The position numbers and the translations under genes are program-made. Source: Bacteroidota bacterium (lineage in GTDB: Bacteria; Bacteroidota; Bacteroidia; Bacteroidales; NBLH01). From it: 64,000 nucleotides of DNA. Below the pieces are notes generated by a model. The model saw only the letters and a program-made list of their open reading frames with translations, did not search any database and was not told the DNA's origin. Below are positions 26,801-33,626 of the stretch, piece by piece. The stretch spans positions 1 through 64,000 of the forward strand of contig JANYKN010000081.1 in assembly GCA_025361565.1 (NCBI GenBank). Direction: 5' to 3'. Every line of letters begins with the position of its first letter. Position 1 is the stretch's first letter.

Positions 26801-27035
26801 TTTCGACGCAAGTGATTTTGACAATTTCCAAAGCTTCAAGCCCATTGAAGTTTGGAAGATTATAATCAGATAAAACGATATCCGGTTTAAATTGAGAAAG
26901 TTCCTTCGTAAAACTTTCTTTATTATCGGAAATTTTTAACAAATAATCCAAATTTGCTTTTTTCAGCTCATAATTAACCAATTCAGCATCAGTTGAATTA
27001 TCTTCCAGTAATAATATTTTTAAAACGCTTGTCAT
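23883..27035 (-). CDS. Hybrid kinase: REC - 4 PAS - HisKA - HATPase - REC
   Basis: 1050 residues, soluble. An N-terminal receiver (Asp57 in VLSDYNLPNFNG, ending YILKDKLVRL) is followed by four PAS domains starting near 145, 275, 392 and 515. The second PAS has a Cys-rich insert (NCHQALFGLDMPCKDCKV) of a kind seen in PAS domains that may bind metal or a redox group. HisKA has His668 in NMSHELRTPLNAIL. HATPase has NLLSNAVKFTP, DTGIGI and GTGLGLTLV. A C-terminal receiver has Asp975 in ILMDIQMPVLDG and Lys in YIKKPLSL. Two receivers around one kinase fit a multistep phosphorelay. Its first receiver is closely similar to that of the next gene upstream (27063-28649), 27 bp away. The start overlaps nothing and the stop overlaps the next gene by 4 bp. 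Confidence 0.92.
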   Translation of the reverse strand: MTSVLKILLLEDNSTDAELVNYELKKANLDYLLKISDNKESFTKELSQFKPDIVLSDYNLPNFNGLEALEIVKITCVETPFLLVTGHLDEETAVKSLKSGAWDYILKDKLVRLVPAINSAMKLKEEIGEKNQALEDLKKSEAKYQDLYDHAPDMFLSIDPKTAIVTNCNQTLLNEMGYTREEFVGKEIYNFYTHGSIQYAKEILFPYFNKTKFLKGAELEVIKKDGSIIDVSLTNSAVCDENGHIIHSRSIWRDVTEKKKTEKTLKKSEEKYRAMLEANQDIVIIKSPDNTITYMNPAAKLKSKKRNIIDNCHQALFGLDMPCKDCKVANNFQKLTYHREITDPFDSAIYLASYFPIKNIDGSDSTMCIYKDITNLRNIENERSRLLNVLEATQNEIYIVDQSNNQIKYVNESAVHNTGYSKDELLKLSAFDLLFDYSKHTLNEITNSIDRKEYGKIVFEANIKRKDTSHYPVEIHLQIIEQNKDKLLLAIVIDITERQKKDELIIKLSKGIEQSPVSVVITDLEGKIEFINPKFTESTGYSFEEVRGKNPSILKSGHTNLNEYKELWETIKNGGIWQSELLNKKKNTELYWEDAIIGPIKDKNNQITHFIALKLDISRRKKIEEELKEEKLLLSKRVDERTSDLSQLNAELYKAVRMKDEFLANMSHELRTPLNAILGMSEVLQEEVYGPINDAQLKSLKTIEDSGRHLLDLINDILDIAKVSAGKVELEIFQVSILSICQLSLNFIKQAALKKNIKYTLQVETLTEHLMADERRLKQILINLLSNAVKFTPAGGSIGIIVREDKLAESISFTVWDTGIGIRPESLTKLFKPFIQIDSSLSREYAGTGLGLTLVKNLTELHGGCVTVESTPAQGSSFTISLPLTTFTIFDEDLKKRNLMQSTHDNSISDVKKAVIAKEPAGDKALVLIAEDNENNIYMLIDYLKNLNYRILVARNGNEAVSLAQEKCPDIILMDIQMPVLDGIEATKIIRKNDNPKIAKVPIIALTALAMPEDMQKCFDAGIDEYIKKPLSLKNLVIKIEEILSINKNK

Positions 27036-27062
27036 TTTACGATGATGTTGTTGGAAATGAAA

Positions 27063-28649
27063 TCAAATATGTGTCGAGTAATGTTTATGTTTAATCGGTT
27101 CAATATAAATCTCTGTTCTGTTTTTAAAACATGGAAATTTGAAAAAAAAGCTTGAACCTACATCTTTTGATGATTGAAACCAAATTTTACCTCCCAATAA
27201 TTCAACCAGGGCTTTAGTTATACTTAATCCCAACCCTGTGCCTTCCTTAAAACTTTTATCATCAGCCTGCCTGAATGGCTCAAATATGAATTCTTTATCT
27301 AATTCCTGAATACCTACACCTGTATCTTTAATATAAAACTCAATTTCATCATTTCCAGTTGTCTTAACTATCTTACAACCAAATTCCACAAAACCCTTGT
27401 CCGTATATTTAAGACTGTTGATTATCAGATTGTCACATATCTGTACGAATCTTTTTGGATCTGTTTTTAAGCTGTATTCTTTAAAATCATTTGGAAAAGA
27501 AAATTGCAATTCAACTTGTGGATTATCAGTGTAAAGTTTACTTTGTAATTGATTTTCTATCAATTGATCAACAATTGGTTTAAGCCTGACAGTTTCAATA
27601 AAAAGTTCCAGTTGATTAGATTCAATCTTCGAAATATCAAGCAGATCGTCAACAATATGCAACAATTGCTTTCCTGAAGCATTTATAATTTCGGTAAATT
27701 GGAGTTTGTTCACTTCCGTCAGGATCCTTTTGTTCAACAAATCCGAATACCCTTGAATTGCATTCATTGGCGTGCGAATTTCGTGAGATATATTATGTAG
27801 AAATGCTGTTTTTAGACGGCTACTTTCTTCTGCCTTATCTTTTGCATGTATCAGTTCAATTTCAATTTTTTTCCTTTCCGAAATATCTTTGTGCGAACCT
27901 GAAATTCGGCATGCTTTGCCTGAGTTGTCATATATTGCTTTTCCCAGTCCCAAAATCCATCTATAAGAACCGTCCTTACACTTCATCCTAAATTCGGCTT
28001 GGTATTGTGGTATTTCCCCATTTAAATGTTTGTGGAATGCCAATAACGTTGCTTCTTTATCTTCGAGATGAATTAAATTTATCCAGGAGCTACAATTATC
28101 ATCAAAATCTTGAACATCAAATCCCAACATCGATTTATACCTGGGCGAATAATAGCATTCTCCAGTTTTAAGATCCTGGTCCCAAATACCTTCCATAGTT
28201 CCATCAACAGCCAACGAAAAGCGTTCCTCGCTCTTTTTTAGTTTTTCCAACGCCAAAGCTTTTTCTTCTTTTTCTTTTTTCAACTCCAGTGCATTTTTTA
28301 TTACAATGTCCAAACGCACCAGCCTATCTTTAAGTATATAATCCCAGGCTCCCAATTTGATTGTTTCAGCTGCAGTTTCTTCGTCCAGATTGCCTGTAAC
28401 AATTATAAATGGTACCAAAGGGCATTTTTGTTTAACAATTTCAAGCGCATCCAAACCAGTGAATGACATTAAGTTATAATCCGAAAGCACAATGTCCGGT
28501 TTTGAATGATGAACACTTTCGACAAAGGCGATAAGACTTGAAACATGTGTCCAATTAAAAACCAATCCGCTTTTGACAACTTGCCAATAGATTAATTGGG
28601 CATCGTTAAGATTGTCCTCTAACAACAATATATTTAATGATTTGGTCAT
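27063..28649 (-). CDS. Sensor kinase: REC - PAS - HisKA - HATPase
   Basis: 528 residues, soluble. The receiver (about 5-125) has Asp57 in VLSDYNLMSF and ends YILKDRLVRL. One PAS_3-type domain (about 145-262) has the YSPRYKSMLG and RWILGLGKAI patterns. HisKA has His289 in NISHEIRTPMNAIQGYSDLL. HATPase has NLIINSLKYTD, DTGVGI and GTGLGLSITKALVELLGG. It is first of the minus-strand run and a paralogue of the adjacent 1050-residue kinase, sharing the unusual REC type with SDYNL and LDEETA motifs. The start is the ATG at 28649; a GATGTTTG box (one mismatch to TAnnTTTG) lies about 55 bp upstream. Confidence 0.92.
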   Translation of the reverse strand: MTKSLNILLLEDNLNDAQLIYWQVVKSGLVFNWTHVSSLIAFVESVHHSKPDIVLSDYNLMSFTGLDALEIVKQKCPLVPFIIVTGNLDEETAAETIKLGAWDYILKDRLVRLDIVIKNALELKKEKEEKALALEKLKKSEERFSLAVDGTMEGIWDQDLKTGECYYSPRYKSMLGFDVQDFDDNCSSWINLIHLEDKEATLLAFHKHLNGEIPQYQAEFRMKCKDGSYRWILGLGKAIYDNSGKACRISGSHKDISERKKIEIELIHAKDKAEESSRLKTAFLHNISHEIRTPMNAIQGYSDLLNKRILTEVNKLQFTEIINASGKQLLHIVDDLLDISKIESNQLELFIETVRLKPIVDQLIENQLQSKLYTDNPQVELQFSFPNDFKEYSLKTDPKRFVQICDNLIINSLKYTDKGFVEFGCKIVKTTGNDEIEFYIKDTGVGIQELDKEFIFEPFRQADDKSFKEGTGLGLSITKALVELLGGKIWFQSSKDVGSSFFFKFPCFKNRTEIYIEPIKHKHYSTHI

Positions 28650-28817
28650 GATGTGTTGTTATTAATTGTTGATTTTCTTGTAATAACTTTGATTTTAATC
28701 TTGACAAACATCTCGGAAAATTTCTATACGATTGCAGGTATTTGATGACAATTTTCCTAAATTACTAATTTTGTATGATCCATAAAAATTTTATACAAAT
28801 AATCATACTAAACAAAA

Positions 28818-29249
28818 TCATTTATTTAAATTTTTACTCTGATTGTAAAATATTCGTTCATTTCCTCTATTATAAATCCTACCACCAAATTTTAGCTTTT
28901 TTTTTACATAATTAGTAAATCCACCATTGTTCAATTCATTGAATTGTAAGATTTGTGAATTAAAAAATAAAAAAGAATTCAAATTGTCGTTTCCAATTAA
29001 AGTTGCGATTAAAATAAAAGGTATTTTATTGATTAGCGGGCACTTTCTTATCTCTTTTCGAAATTGAATTCCAGAAAGATGAGGCAATTCCATATTCGCA
29101 ATTATTAAATCGGGCACTTCCTCAATTGCCAGCTCCCATCCATCCCATCCATTTGATGCTTCAATTAAATTGAAGTTTTCCGAAAGAAGAGCTTTCCGAA
29201 TCTGTTCAACCACAGACTTGTTATTCTCCACAATTAGAATTTTTTTCAT
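28818..29249 (-). CDS. Degenerate receiver-domain protein (pseudo-receiver)
   Basis: 143 residues. The first 60 align with the receiver at 22347: MKKILIVENN against MKKILVVDDN, and VPDLIIANMELPHLSG against LPNLILSDIMMPVLDG. The phospho-acceptor aspartate is Asn52 here, the acidic pair is Glu-Asn instead of Asp-Asp, and the conserved Lys-Pro near the end is missing. The C-terminal 40 residues (KKKLKFGGRIYNRGNERIFY) do not fit the fold. It therefore cannot be phosphorylated in the usual way. It may be a protein-interaction module or a decaying copy. Two TAnnTTTG boxes lie upstream. Confidence 0.75.
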   Translation of the reverse strand: MKKILIVENNKSVVEQIRKALLSENFNLIEASNGWDGWELAIEEVPDLIIANMELPHLSGIQFRKEIRKCPLINKIPFILIATLIGNDNLNSFLFFNSQILQFNELNNGGFTNYVKKKLKFGGRIYNRGNERIFYNQSKNLNK

Positions 29250-29278
29250 ATCGGATAATTTTTAATAATATCCAGAAA

Positions 29279-29286
29279 CAAACCTA
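29279..29286 (-). promoter_or_regulatory. Bacteroidota-type -7 box (TAGGTTTG)
   Basis: Exact TAnnTTTG match 30 bp upstream of the pseudo-receiver start at 29249. A second exact match, TACCTTTG, lies at 29314-29321. Either could serve the gene. Confidence 0.4.
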
Positions 29287-29438
29287 CCTTTAAGAGTGAA
29301 TACAATACTATAACAAAGGTATTTTGATAGTTTGAAATACATTCAGGCAGATTTACTTAATAATACAGTCGAAGAGGGAATAGGTGTTTTTACCTAATTG
29401 ATGAAAAATGCAGAAATTAAACTATTTACCATTGGTTT

Positions 29439-29621
29439 TTAGATGAATCTATTACGCATGGTTAAATACACATATAGCAAAATAACAAAATTTCCAATAA
29501 AAATGGGATGCAAGAATATTATGGGGTCAAGCAGATTGGATAGCGTCGAATAAAAATGATTTGCCACAATGCATGCAAATGCTAAAAACAAAAAAGACAT
29601 GCATCTCTGCAAGTCTCTCAT
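29439..29621 (-). CDS. Possible small membrane protein downstream of tRNA-Pro
   Basis: A 60-residue frame starting at the ATG at 29621, 8 bp past the 3' end of tRNA-Pro, reads MRDLQRCMSFLFLAFACIVA and then a second hydrophobic run IFIGNFVILLYVYL before a basic end (RNRF). Two membrane helices with charged ends look like a real peptide rather than noise, but no family is recognised and there is no homology evidence. The longer version of this frame reads through the tRNA and should be ignored. Confidence 0.3.
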   Translation of the reverse strand: MRDLQRCMSFLFLAFACIVANHFYSTLSNLLDPIIFLHPIFIGNFVILLYVYLTMRNRFI

Positions 29622-29629
29622 TTTCAGTG

Positions 29630-29704
29630 TCGGGGTGGTAGGATTCGAACCTACGACCTCCTGCTCCCAAAGCAGGCGCGCTAACCAAGCTACGCTACAC
29701 CCCG
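29630..29704 (-). tRNA. tRNA-Pro (anticodon TGG)
   Basis: Cloverleaf on the minus strand: acceptor arms CGGGGTG and CACCCCG, an anticodon stem CCTGC/GCAGG around TTTGGGA giving anticodon TGG, a T-arm with GGTTCGAATCC, and discriminator A. The CCA end is not encoded. Confidence 0.95.
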
Positions 29705-29737
29705 ATAATATGTTTTTCAAATCTTTTTCCCTCCACT

Positions 29738-29825
<88 letters not shown>

Positions 29826-30325
29826 GGAAAGGCGATGCAAAAGTATAAAATAGATTGGCATTACCAAAATTTTATGAATAAATATTAAATTAATTAATCG
29901 ATTCTTCTCAATCTCCAGCAAACTGCTTATAAAATTGTGGAAACTGGGCTATTTCTGATTATTATTTGTTACTCAATTTGAACATTTCATTAAATTAGTC
30001 GTTCAGATAATTGAAAATATTTCAAATACAACAATAAATAAAATTCATAAATTTATTGTTGAGTAATATTTATTAAGACAATTAAGTTCCAAGAACTATA
30101 ACAAAGTCATTACATCATTGAATTTTCAATGAAATTTTCAAAAAAAAATCAATTTAGGCAATAAAGTTTTTTATTAAAATGCTCATCCAATTCGTTTATT
30201 AATTTTAATTAATAATCTTTTTTAATTATATTAGGCTCAATTTTAAATGGTATATTAGAAAATATTTTTTTATAAATATGTAATGTAATTATTTATCGGT
30301 TTTGCAGCCCAATCGACCTAAAACC
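29826..30325. other. AT-rich region between tRNA-Ser and the sigma-factor gene
   Basis: About 500 bp of very AT-rich sequence. It must hold divergent promoters for the tRNAs and the sigma factor, but I see no exact TAnnTTTG box in a convincing position and no gene. Confidence 0.45.
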
Positions 30326-31180
30326 ATGCGCCAACTCAAAATCACAAAACAAGTAACGAACCGCGAAGCGGCATCACTAGACAAATATCTTCAGGAAATT
30401 GGAAAAATTGAACTTCTTACTTCAGATGAAGAAGTTGAACTTGCTCGAAAAATCCAACAAAATGATGACCATGCGCTAAATAAGCTGATAAGAGCAAATC
30501 TTCGTTTTGTTGTTTCCGTCTCAAAACAATACCAAAATCAAGGCCTAACTCTTCCCGATTTAATCAATGAAGGGAATATTGGCCTTATAAAAGCAGCCAA
30601 GCGGTTCGATGAAACAAAAGGCTTTAAATTTATTTCTTATGCAGTATGGTGGATTAGACAATCCATTCTTCAAGCACTGGCCGAACAAGCCAGAATTGTC
30701 AGGCTACCTTTAAATAAAATTGGTTCAATCAACAAGATTAATGCTGCTTTTGCAAAACTTGAACAGGAATTTGAGCGAACACCAACCCCAGAAGAAATAG
30801 CTAAAGACCTCGATCTTGAAGTCTTTGATATAAAACACATTATCAATAATACTGGTCACCATCTATCTATGGATGCTCCAATTAGTCAGGAAGATGATAA
30901 TAATCTTTATGATATCATGTTGAGCAAAGATAGTCTCAGCCCGGAAAATGATCTGTTAAAAGAATCATTAAACAAGGAAATTGAACGTATTTTATCTACG
31001 TTAACTAATCGCGAAGCTGAAATTATTAGACTCTATTATGGTATTAACAATCGCAATGCCTTAACTTTAGAAGAGATCGGAGAGAAATTCGATCTTACTA
31101 GAGAACGTGTTAGGCAAATCAAAGGGAAAGTAATTAAAGTGTTAAAATCACGCAGTAAAATATTAAGATCTTATCTTTAA
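30326..31180 (+). CDS. rpoD: Primary RNA polymerase sigma factor (Bacteroidota RpoD/SigA type)
   Basis: 284 residues from the ATG at 30326, chosen because Bacteroidota orthologues begin MRQLKITK; a TTG eight codons upstream is less likely. Region 1.2 is [20 protein letters not shown]. Region 2 includes [20 protein letters not shown], then [20 protein letters not shown]. Regions 3 and 4 follow, ending in the -35-binding helix-turn-helix [20 protein letters not shown]. There is no region 1.1, as is normal for this phylum. It directs most transcription, from TAnnTTTG-type promoters such as the one before rpsL. It is monocistronic or leads into the SPFH gene 65 bp downstream. Confidence 0.95.
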   Translation: MRQLKITKQVTNREAASLDKYLQEIGKIELLTSDEEVELARKIQQNDDHALNKLIRANLRFVVSVSKQYQNQGLTLPDLINEGNIGLIKAAKRFDETKGFKFISYAVWWIRQSILQALAEQARIVRLPLNKIGSINKINAAFAKLEQEFERTPTPEEIAKDLDLEVFDIKHIINNTGHHLSMDAPISQEDDNNLYDIMLSKDSLSPENDLLKESLNKEIERILSTLTNREAEIIRLYYGINNRNALTLEEIGEKFDLTRERVRQIKGKVIKVLKSRSKILRSYL

Positions 31181-31245
31181 TCAAAAGAATTTGAATTTCT
31201 TTAGATTTTTTATTACTTTCATTTTCAAAATTTAATACAAACAAT

Positions 31246-32352
31246 ATGGGATTATTTGATAAAATAAAAGGCGAATTAATTGACATTATTGAATGGCTCG
31301 ACTCGTCATCCGATACAATGGTTTACCGTTTTGAGCGGAAGGATAATGAAATAAAGAACGGTGCTCAACTAACTGTGAGGGAATCACAGGTTGCAGTTTT
31401 TATCAATGAAGGTGAAATTGGTGATGTTTTCCCTCCTGGAAGGTATCAGTTAACTACTCAAAACCTTCCAATATTAACCACGTTAAAAGGTTGGAAATAC
31501 GGTTTCAACAGCCCATTTAAAGCTGAAGTATATTTTATTAACACAAAGCGTTTTACTGATCAAAAGTGGGGCACTCCTAATGTTTTCTATATTCGTGATG
31601 CGGATTTTGGAAGAGTTAGCCTTCGCGCTTTTGGAACCTACACTATGAAAGTAACGGATCCTGTTAAATTCATTAAAGAAGTAGCTGGAACATCGGGTGA
31701 TTTTACCACCGATCAAATTAAGAATGAAATGCGAAGTCTTATTGTGACCCGTTTTATTGATGCAATCGGGGAAAGTAAACTGGCTCTTCTTGATTTTGCT
31801 CAAAATTATAAAGATTTATCTGACTTCTGTCAACAGAAACTTGGAGGTGAATTTTCCGAATATGGACTTGAAATAACGAAATTCCTTATTTCAAGCATCA
31901 GTCTTCCTGAAGAACTTCAGAAAAAATTGGATGAAGGTACTGGAATGAATATGTTGGGAGATATCAATAAATATGCTCAGATGAAAGGCGCTGATGCAAT
32001 GAGCAATGCAGCCAATAATCAAAATGGAGGAGGTGGAGTTGAAGGTATGATGGGAATGGCAATGATGCAGCAAATGATGAATCAGCAAAATCAACAAAAT
32101 CAACAAAATCAAAAGCAAACAGTAAATAATCCTCCACCCCCTCCTCCTGGTCTAAACTTTTTTGTTTCAATTGGTGGACAACAAGCAGGACCCTTCGATA
32201 TGAACACTTTAAAACAGATGATTGCACAAAATCAAATCAATAAGGAAACTTATGTCTGGAAAGAGGGGATGCCAAATTGGATGGCTGCAGGTCAGGTTTC
32301 TGAAGTTGCCGCATTATTTGGTGCAGTTCCGCCTCCGCCTCCACCTCAATAG
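31246..32352 (+). CDS. SPFH-domain protein with C-terminal GYF_2 domain (YdjI-like)
   Basis: 368 residues. The N-terminal 240 or so belong to the stomatin/prohibitin-like family related to Bacillus YdjI (MGLFDKIKGELIDIIEWLDS, VRESQVAVFINEGEIGDVFP, then PGRYQL). A flexible linker rich in Met, Gln and Asn and a proline run follow. Then comes a GYF_2 domain (about 303-360: FFVSIGGQQAGPFDMNTLKQ and the VWKEGMPNWMAAGQV pattern), which usually binds peptides or targets proteins. No signal peptide. SPFH proteins form membrane-associated rings; relatives in the B. subtilis ydjFGHI operon recruit stress proteins to membranes. The next gene encodes a zinc-ribbon membrane protein like that operon's YdjG, which supports the assignment. 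Confidence 0.85.
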   Translation: MGLFDKIKGELIDIIEWLDSSSDTMVYRFERKDNEIKNGAQLTVRESQVAVFINEGEIGDVFPPGRYQLTTQNLPILTTLKGWKYGFNSPFKAEVYFINTKRFTDQKWGTPNVFYIRDADFGRVSLRAFGTYTMKVTDPVKFIKEVAGTSGDFTTDQIKNEMRSLIVTRFIDAIGESKLALLDFAQNYKDLSDFCQQKLGGEFSEYGLEITKFLISSISLPEELQKKLDEGTGMNMLGDINKYAQMKGADAMSNAANNQNGGGGVEGMMGMAMMQQMMNQQNQQNQQNQKQTVNNPPPPPPGLNFFVSIGGQQAGPFDMNTLKQMIAQNQINKETYVWKEGMPNWMAAGQVSEVAALFGAVPPPPPPQ

Positions 32353-32375
32353 TTAATTATTCACTTCGCCTAATC

Positions 32376-32406
32376 AGAGATTATGAAAATTCATAATCTC
32401 TTTTTT
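32376..32406 (+). terminator. Rho-independent terminator after the SPFH gene
   Basis: Perfect 12-bp arms (32376-32387 and 32390-32401) around a 2-base loop, followed by a T-run. It lies between the SPFH gene and the zinc-ribbon gene, so the two may be only partly co-transcribed. Confidence 0.8.
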
Positions 32407-32432
32407 CTACCTTTTAATTAATAACTTGATAC

Positions 32433-33542
32433 ATGGAAAATGAACAAAAAAGCGGCTTTAAACAAGACGAAATAATATGTAACCAATGTGGAGCTAAATT
32501 GACATTCCTTCCTGGAACAAATAGTTTAAATTGCCAATTTTGTGGCGCAATTAATGAAATAAAAATAAAATCAGATGAAGTAATTGAAGAAATTGATTAT
32601 TTGACATTTATTTCTAATAAAGCTCAAGAAGCTGACACTATTGATGTTCTGACGATTAAATGTGAAACTTGTGGAGCACAAACTACATTTGCAGAAAATA
32701 TTGTAGCCCAAACCTGTGATTTCTGTGACAGTCCTTTGATAGCAGCAAAAGGGCAAACTTCTAAAATTTTGGAACCTGCATCATTACTAACCTTCAAAGT
32801 GACTGAAAAAGAAGGCATAGACAAGTTTAAAACATGGCTTAAAAAGATCTGGTTTGCACCAAATGACTTAAAAAAATATGCTTATCAAAAAGACAAACTA
32901 AGGGGCATGTATCTGCCATATTGGACCTATGATTCAAATACAGTCACTCATTATCGTGGCGAAAGGGGAGATGATTATGAAGAGCAAGAAGAATACACAA
33001 ATGACAAAGGAGAACGTGCAACAAGAACCGTAACCAAAACAAGATGGACTTCTACAAGTGGAACAGTAAGAGACCACTTTGATGATGTTTTAGTTGTAGC
33101 TAGCAAATCACTTCCTGAAAAACATGTATACAATTTGGAGCCATGGGACTTAAAGGATCTAACTACTTTTGACCAGAAATACCTGGCAGGTTTTAAAGCA
33201 GAAAGTTATGGCATTAATGTTCAGGAAGGATTTGAAATTGCGAAAGATATCATGGAAGAAACTATAGACAATTCAATTTGTAGTGATATAGGTGGTGATC
33301 ATCAACGCATTAATTCTAAAGATACTAATTATAATGATATCACTTTCAAACATATTTTGTTACCTATATGGTTAAGTGCTTATCGGTACAATAACAAAGT
33401 TTATCGCTTTATGATAAATGGGCGTACCGGAGAAGTACAAGGAGAAAGACCATACAGTTGGATCAAAATAACATTTGCTGTTTTATCTGCAATTGCAGTA
33501 ATTTCAACTATAATTTATTTGTATAATAAATACGGTGGATAA
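32433..33542 (+). CDS. Zinc-ribbon membrane protein (YdjG-like partner of SPFH protein)
   Basis: 369 residues. Two zinc ribbons lie at the N-terminus: CNQCGAKL with CQFCG (about 16-38) and CETCGAQ with CDFCDSPL (about 74-100). The middle part carries the conserved pattern LRGMYLPYWTYDSNTVTHYR and a late FKHILLPIWLSAYRYNNKVY. A single membrane helix (WIKITFAVLSAIAVISTIIY) ends the protein. Such proteins are sometimes mislabelled as primosomal or helicase proteins because of the ribbons. The neighbouring SPFH gene suggests a membrane-stress complex like the Bacillus YdjG/YdjH/YdjI set. The reading frame is complete and well formed. Confidence 0.8.
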   Translation: MENEQKSGFKQDEIICNQCGAKLTFLPGTNSLNCQFCGAINEIKIKSDEVIEEIDYLTFISNKAQEADTIDVLTIKCETCGAQTTFAENIVAQTCDFCDSPLIAAKGQTSKILEPASLLTFKVTEKEGIDKFKTWLKKIWFAPNDLKKYAYQKDKLRGMYLPYWTYDSNTVTHYRGERGDDYEEQEEYTNDKGERATRTVTKTRWTSTSGTVRDHFDDVLVVASKSLPEKHVYNLEPWDLKDLTTFDQKYLAGFKAESYGINVQEGFEIAKDIMEETIDNSICSDIGGDHQRINSKDTNYNDITFKHILLPIWLSAYRYNNKVYRFMINGRTGEVQGERPYSWIKITFAVLSAIAVISTIIYLYNKYGG

Positions 33543-33574
33543 AATTTCCTACTGATACTCCCATTTTGTTTTTC

Positions 33575-33615
33575 AAGCAGAATCTACATAATTCTAACTA
33601 GTTTCTGCTTTTTTT
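33575..33615 (+). terminator. Probable terminator after the zinc-ribbon gene
   Basis: Arms AAGCAGAA (33575-33582) and TTCTGCTT (33603-33610) with a long loop, followed by five more T residues on the plus strand. It sits between convergent genes. Confidence 0.6.
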
Positions 33616-33626
33616 AGTCCTTAAAT

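Noticed and set aside
6410..29249. Phytochrome photoreceptors
   Set aside because: The kinase cores are phytochrome-like, but no PHY or bilin-binding GAF domain with the conserved cysteine surroundings is visible.
32433..33542. Primosomal protein N' or helicase
   Set aside because: Only the zinc ribbons resemble such proteins; there are no helicase motifs, and a C-terminal membrane helix is present.
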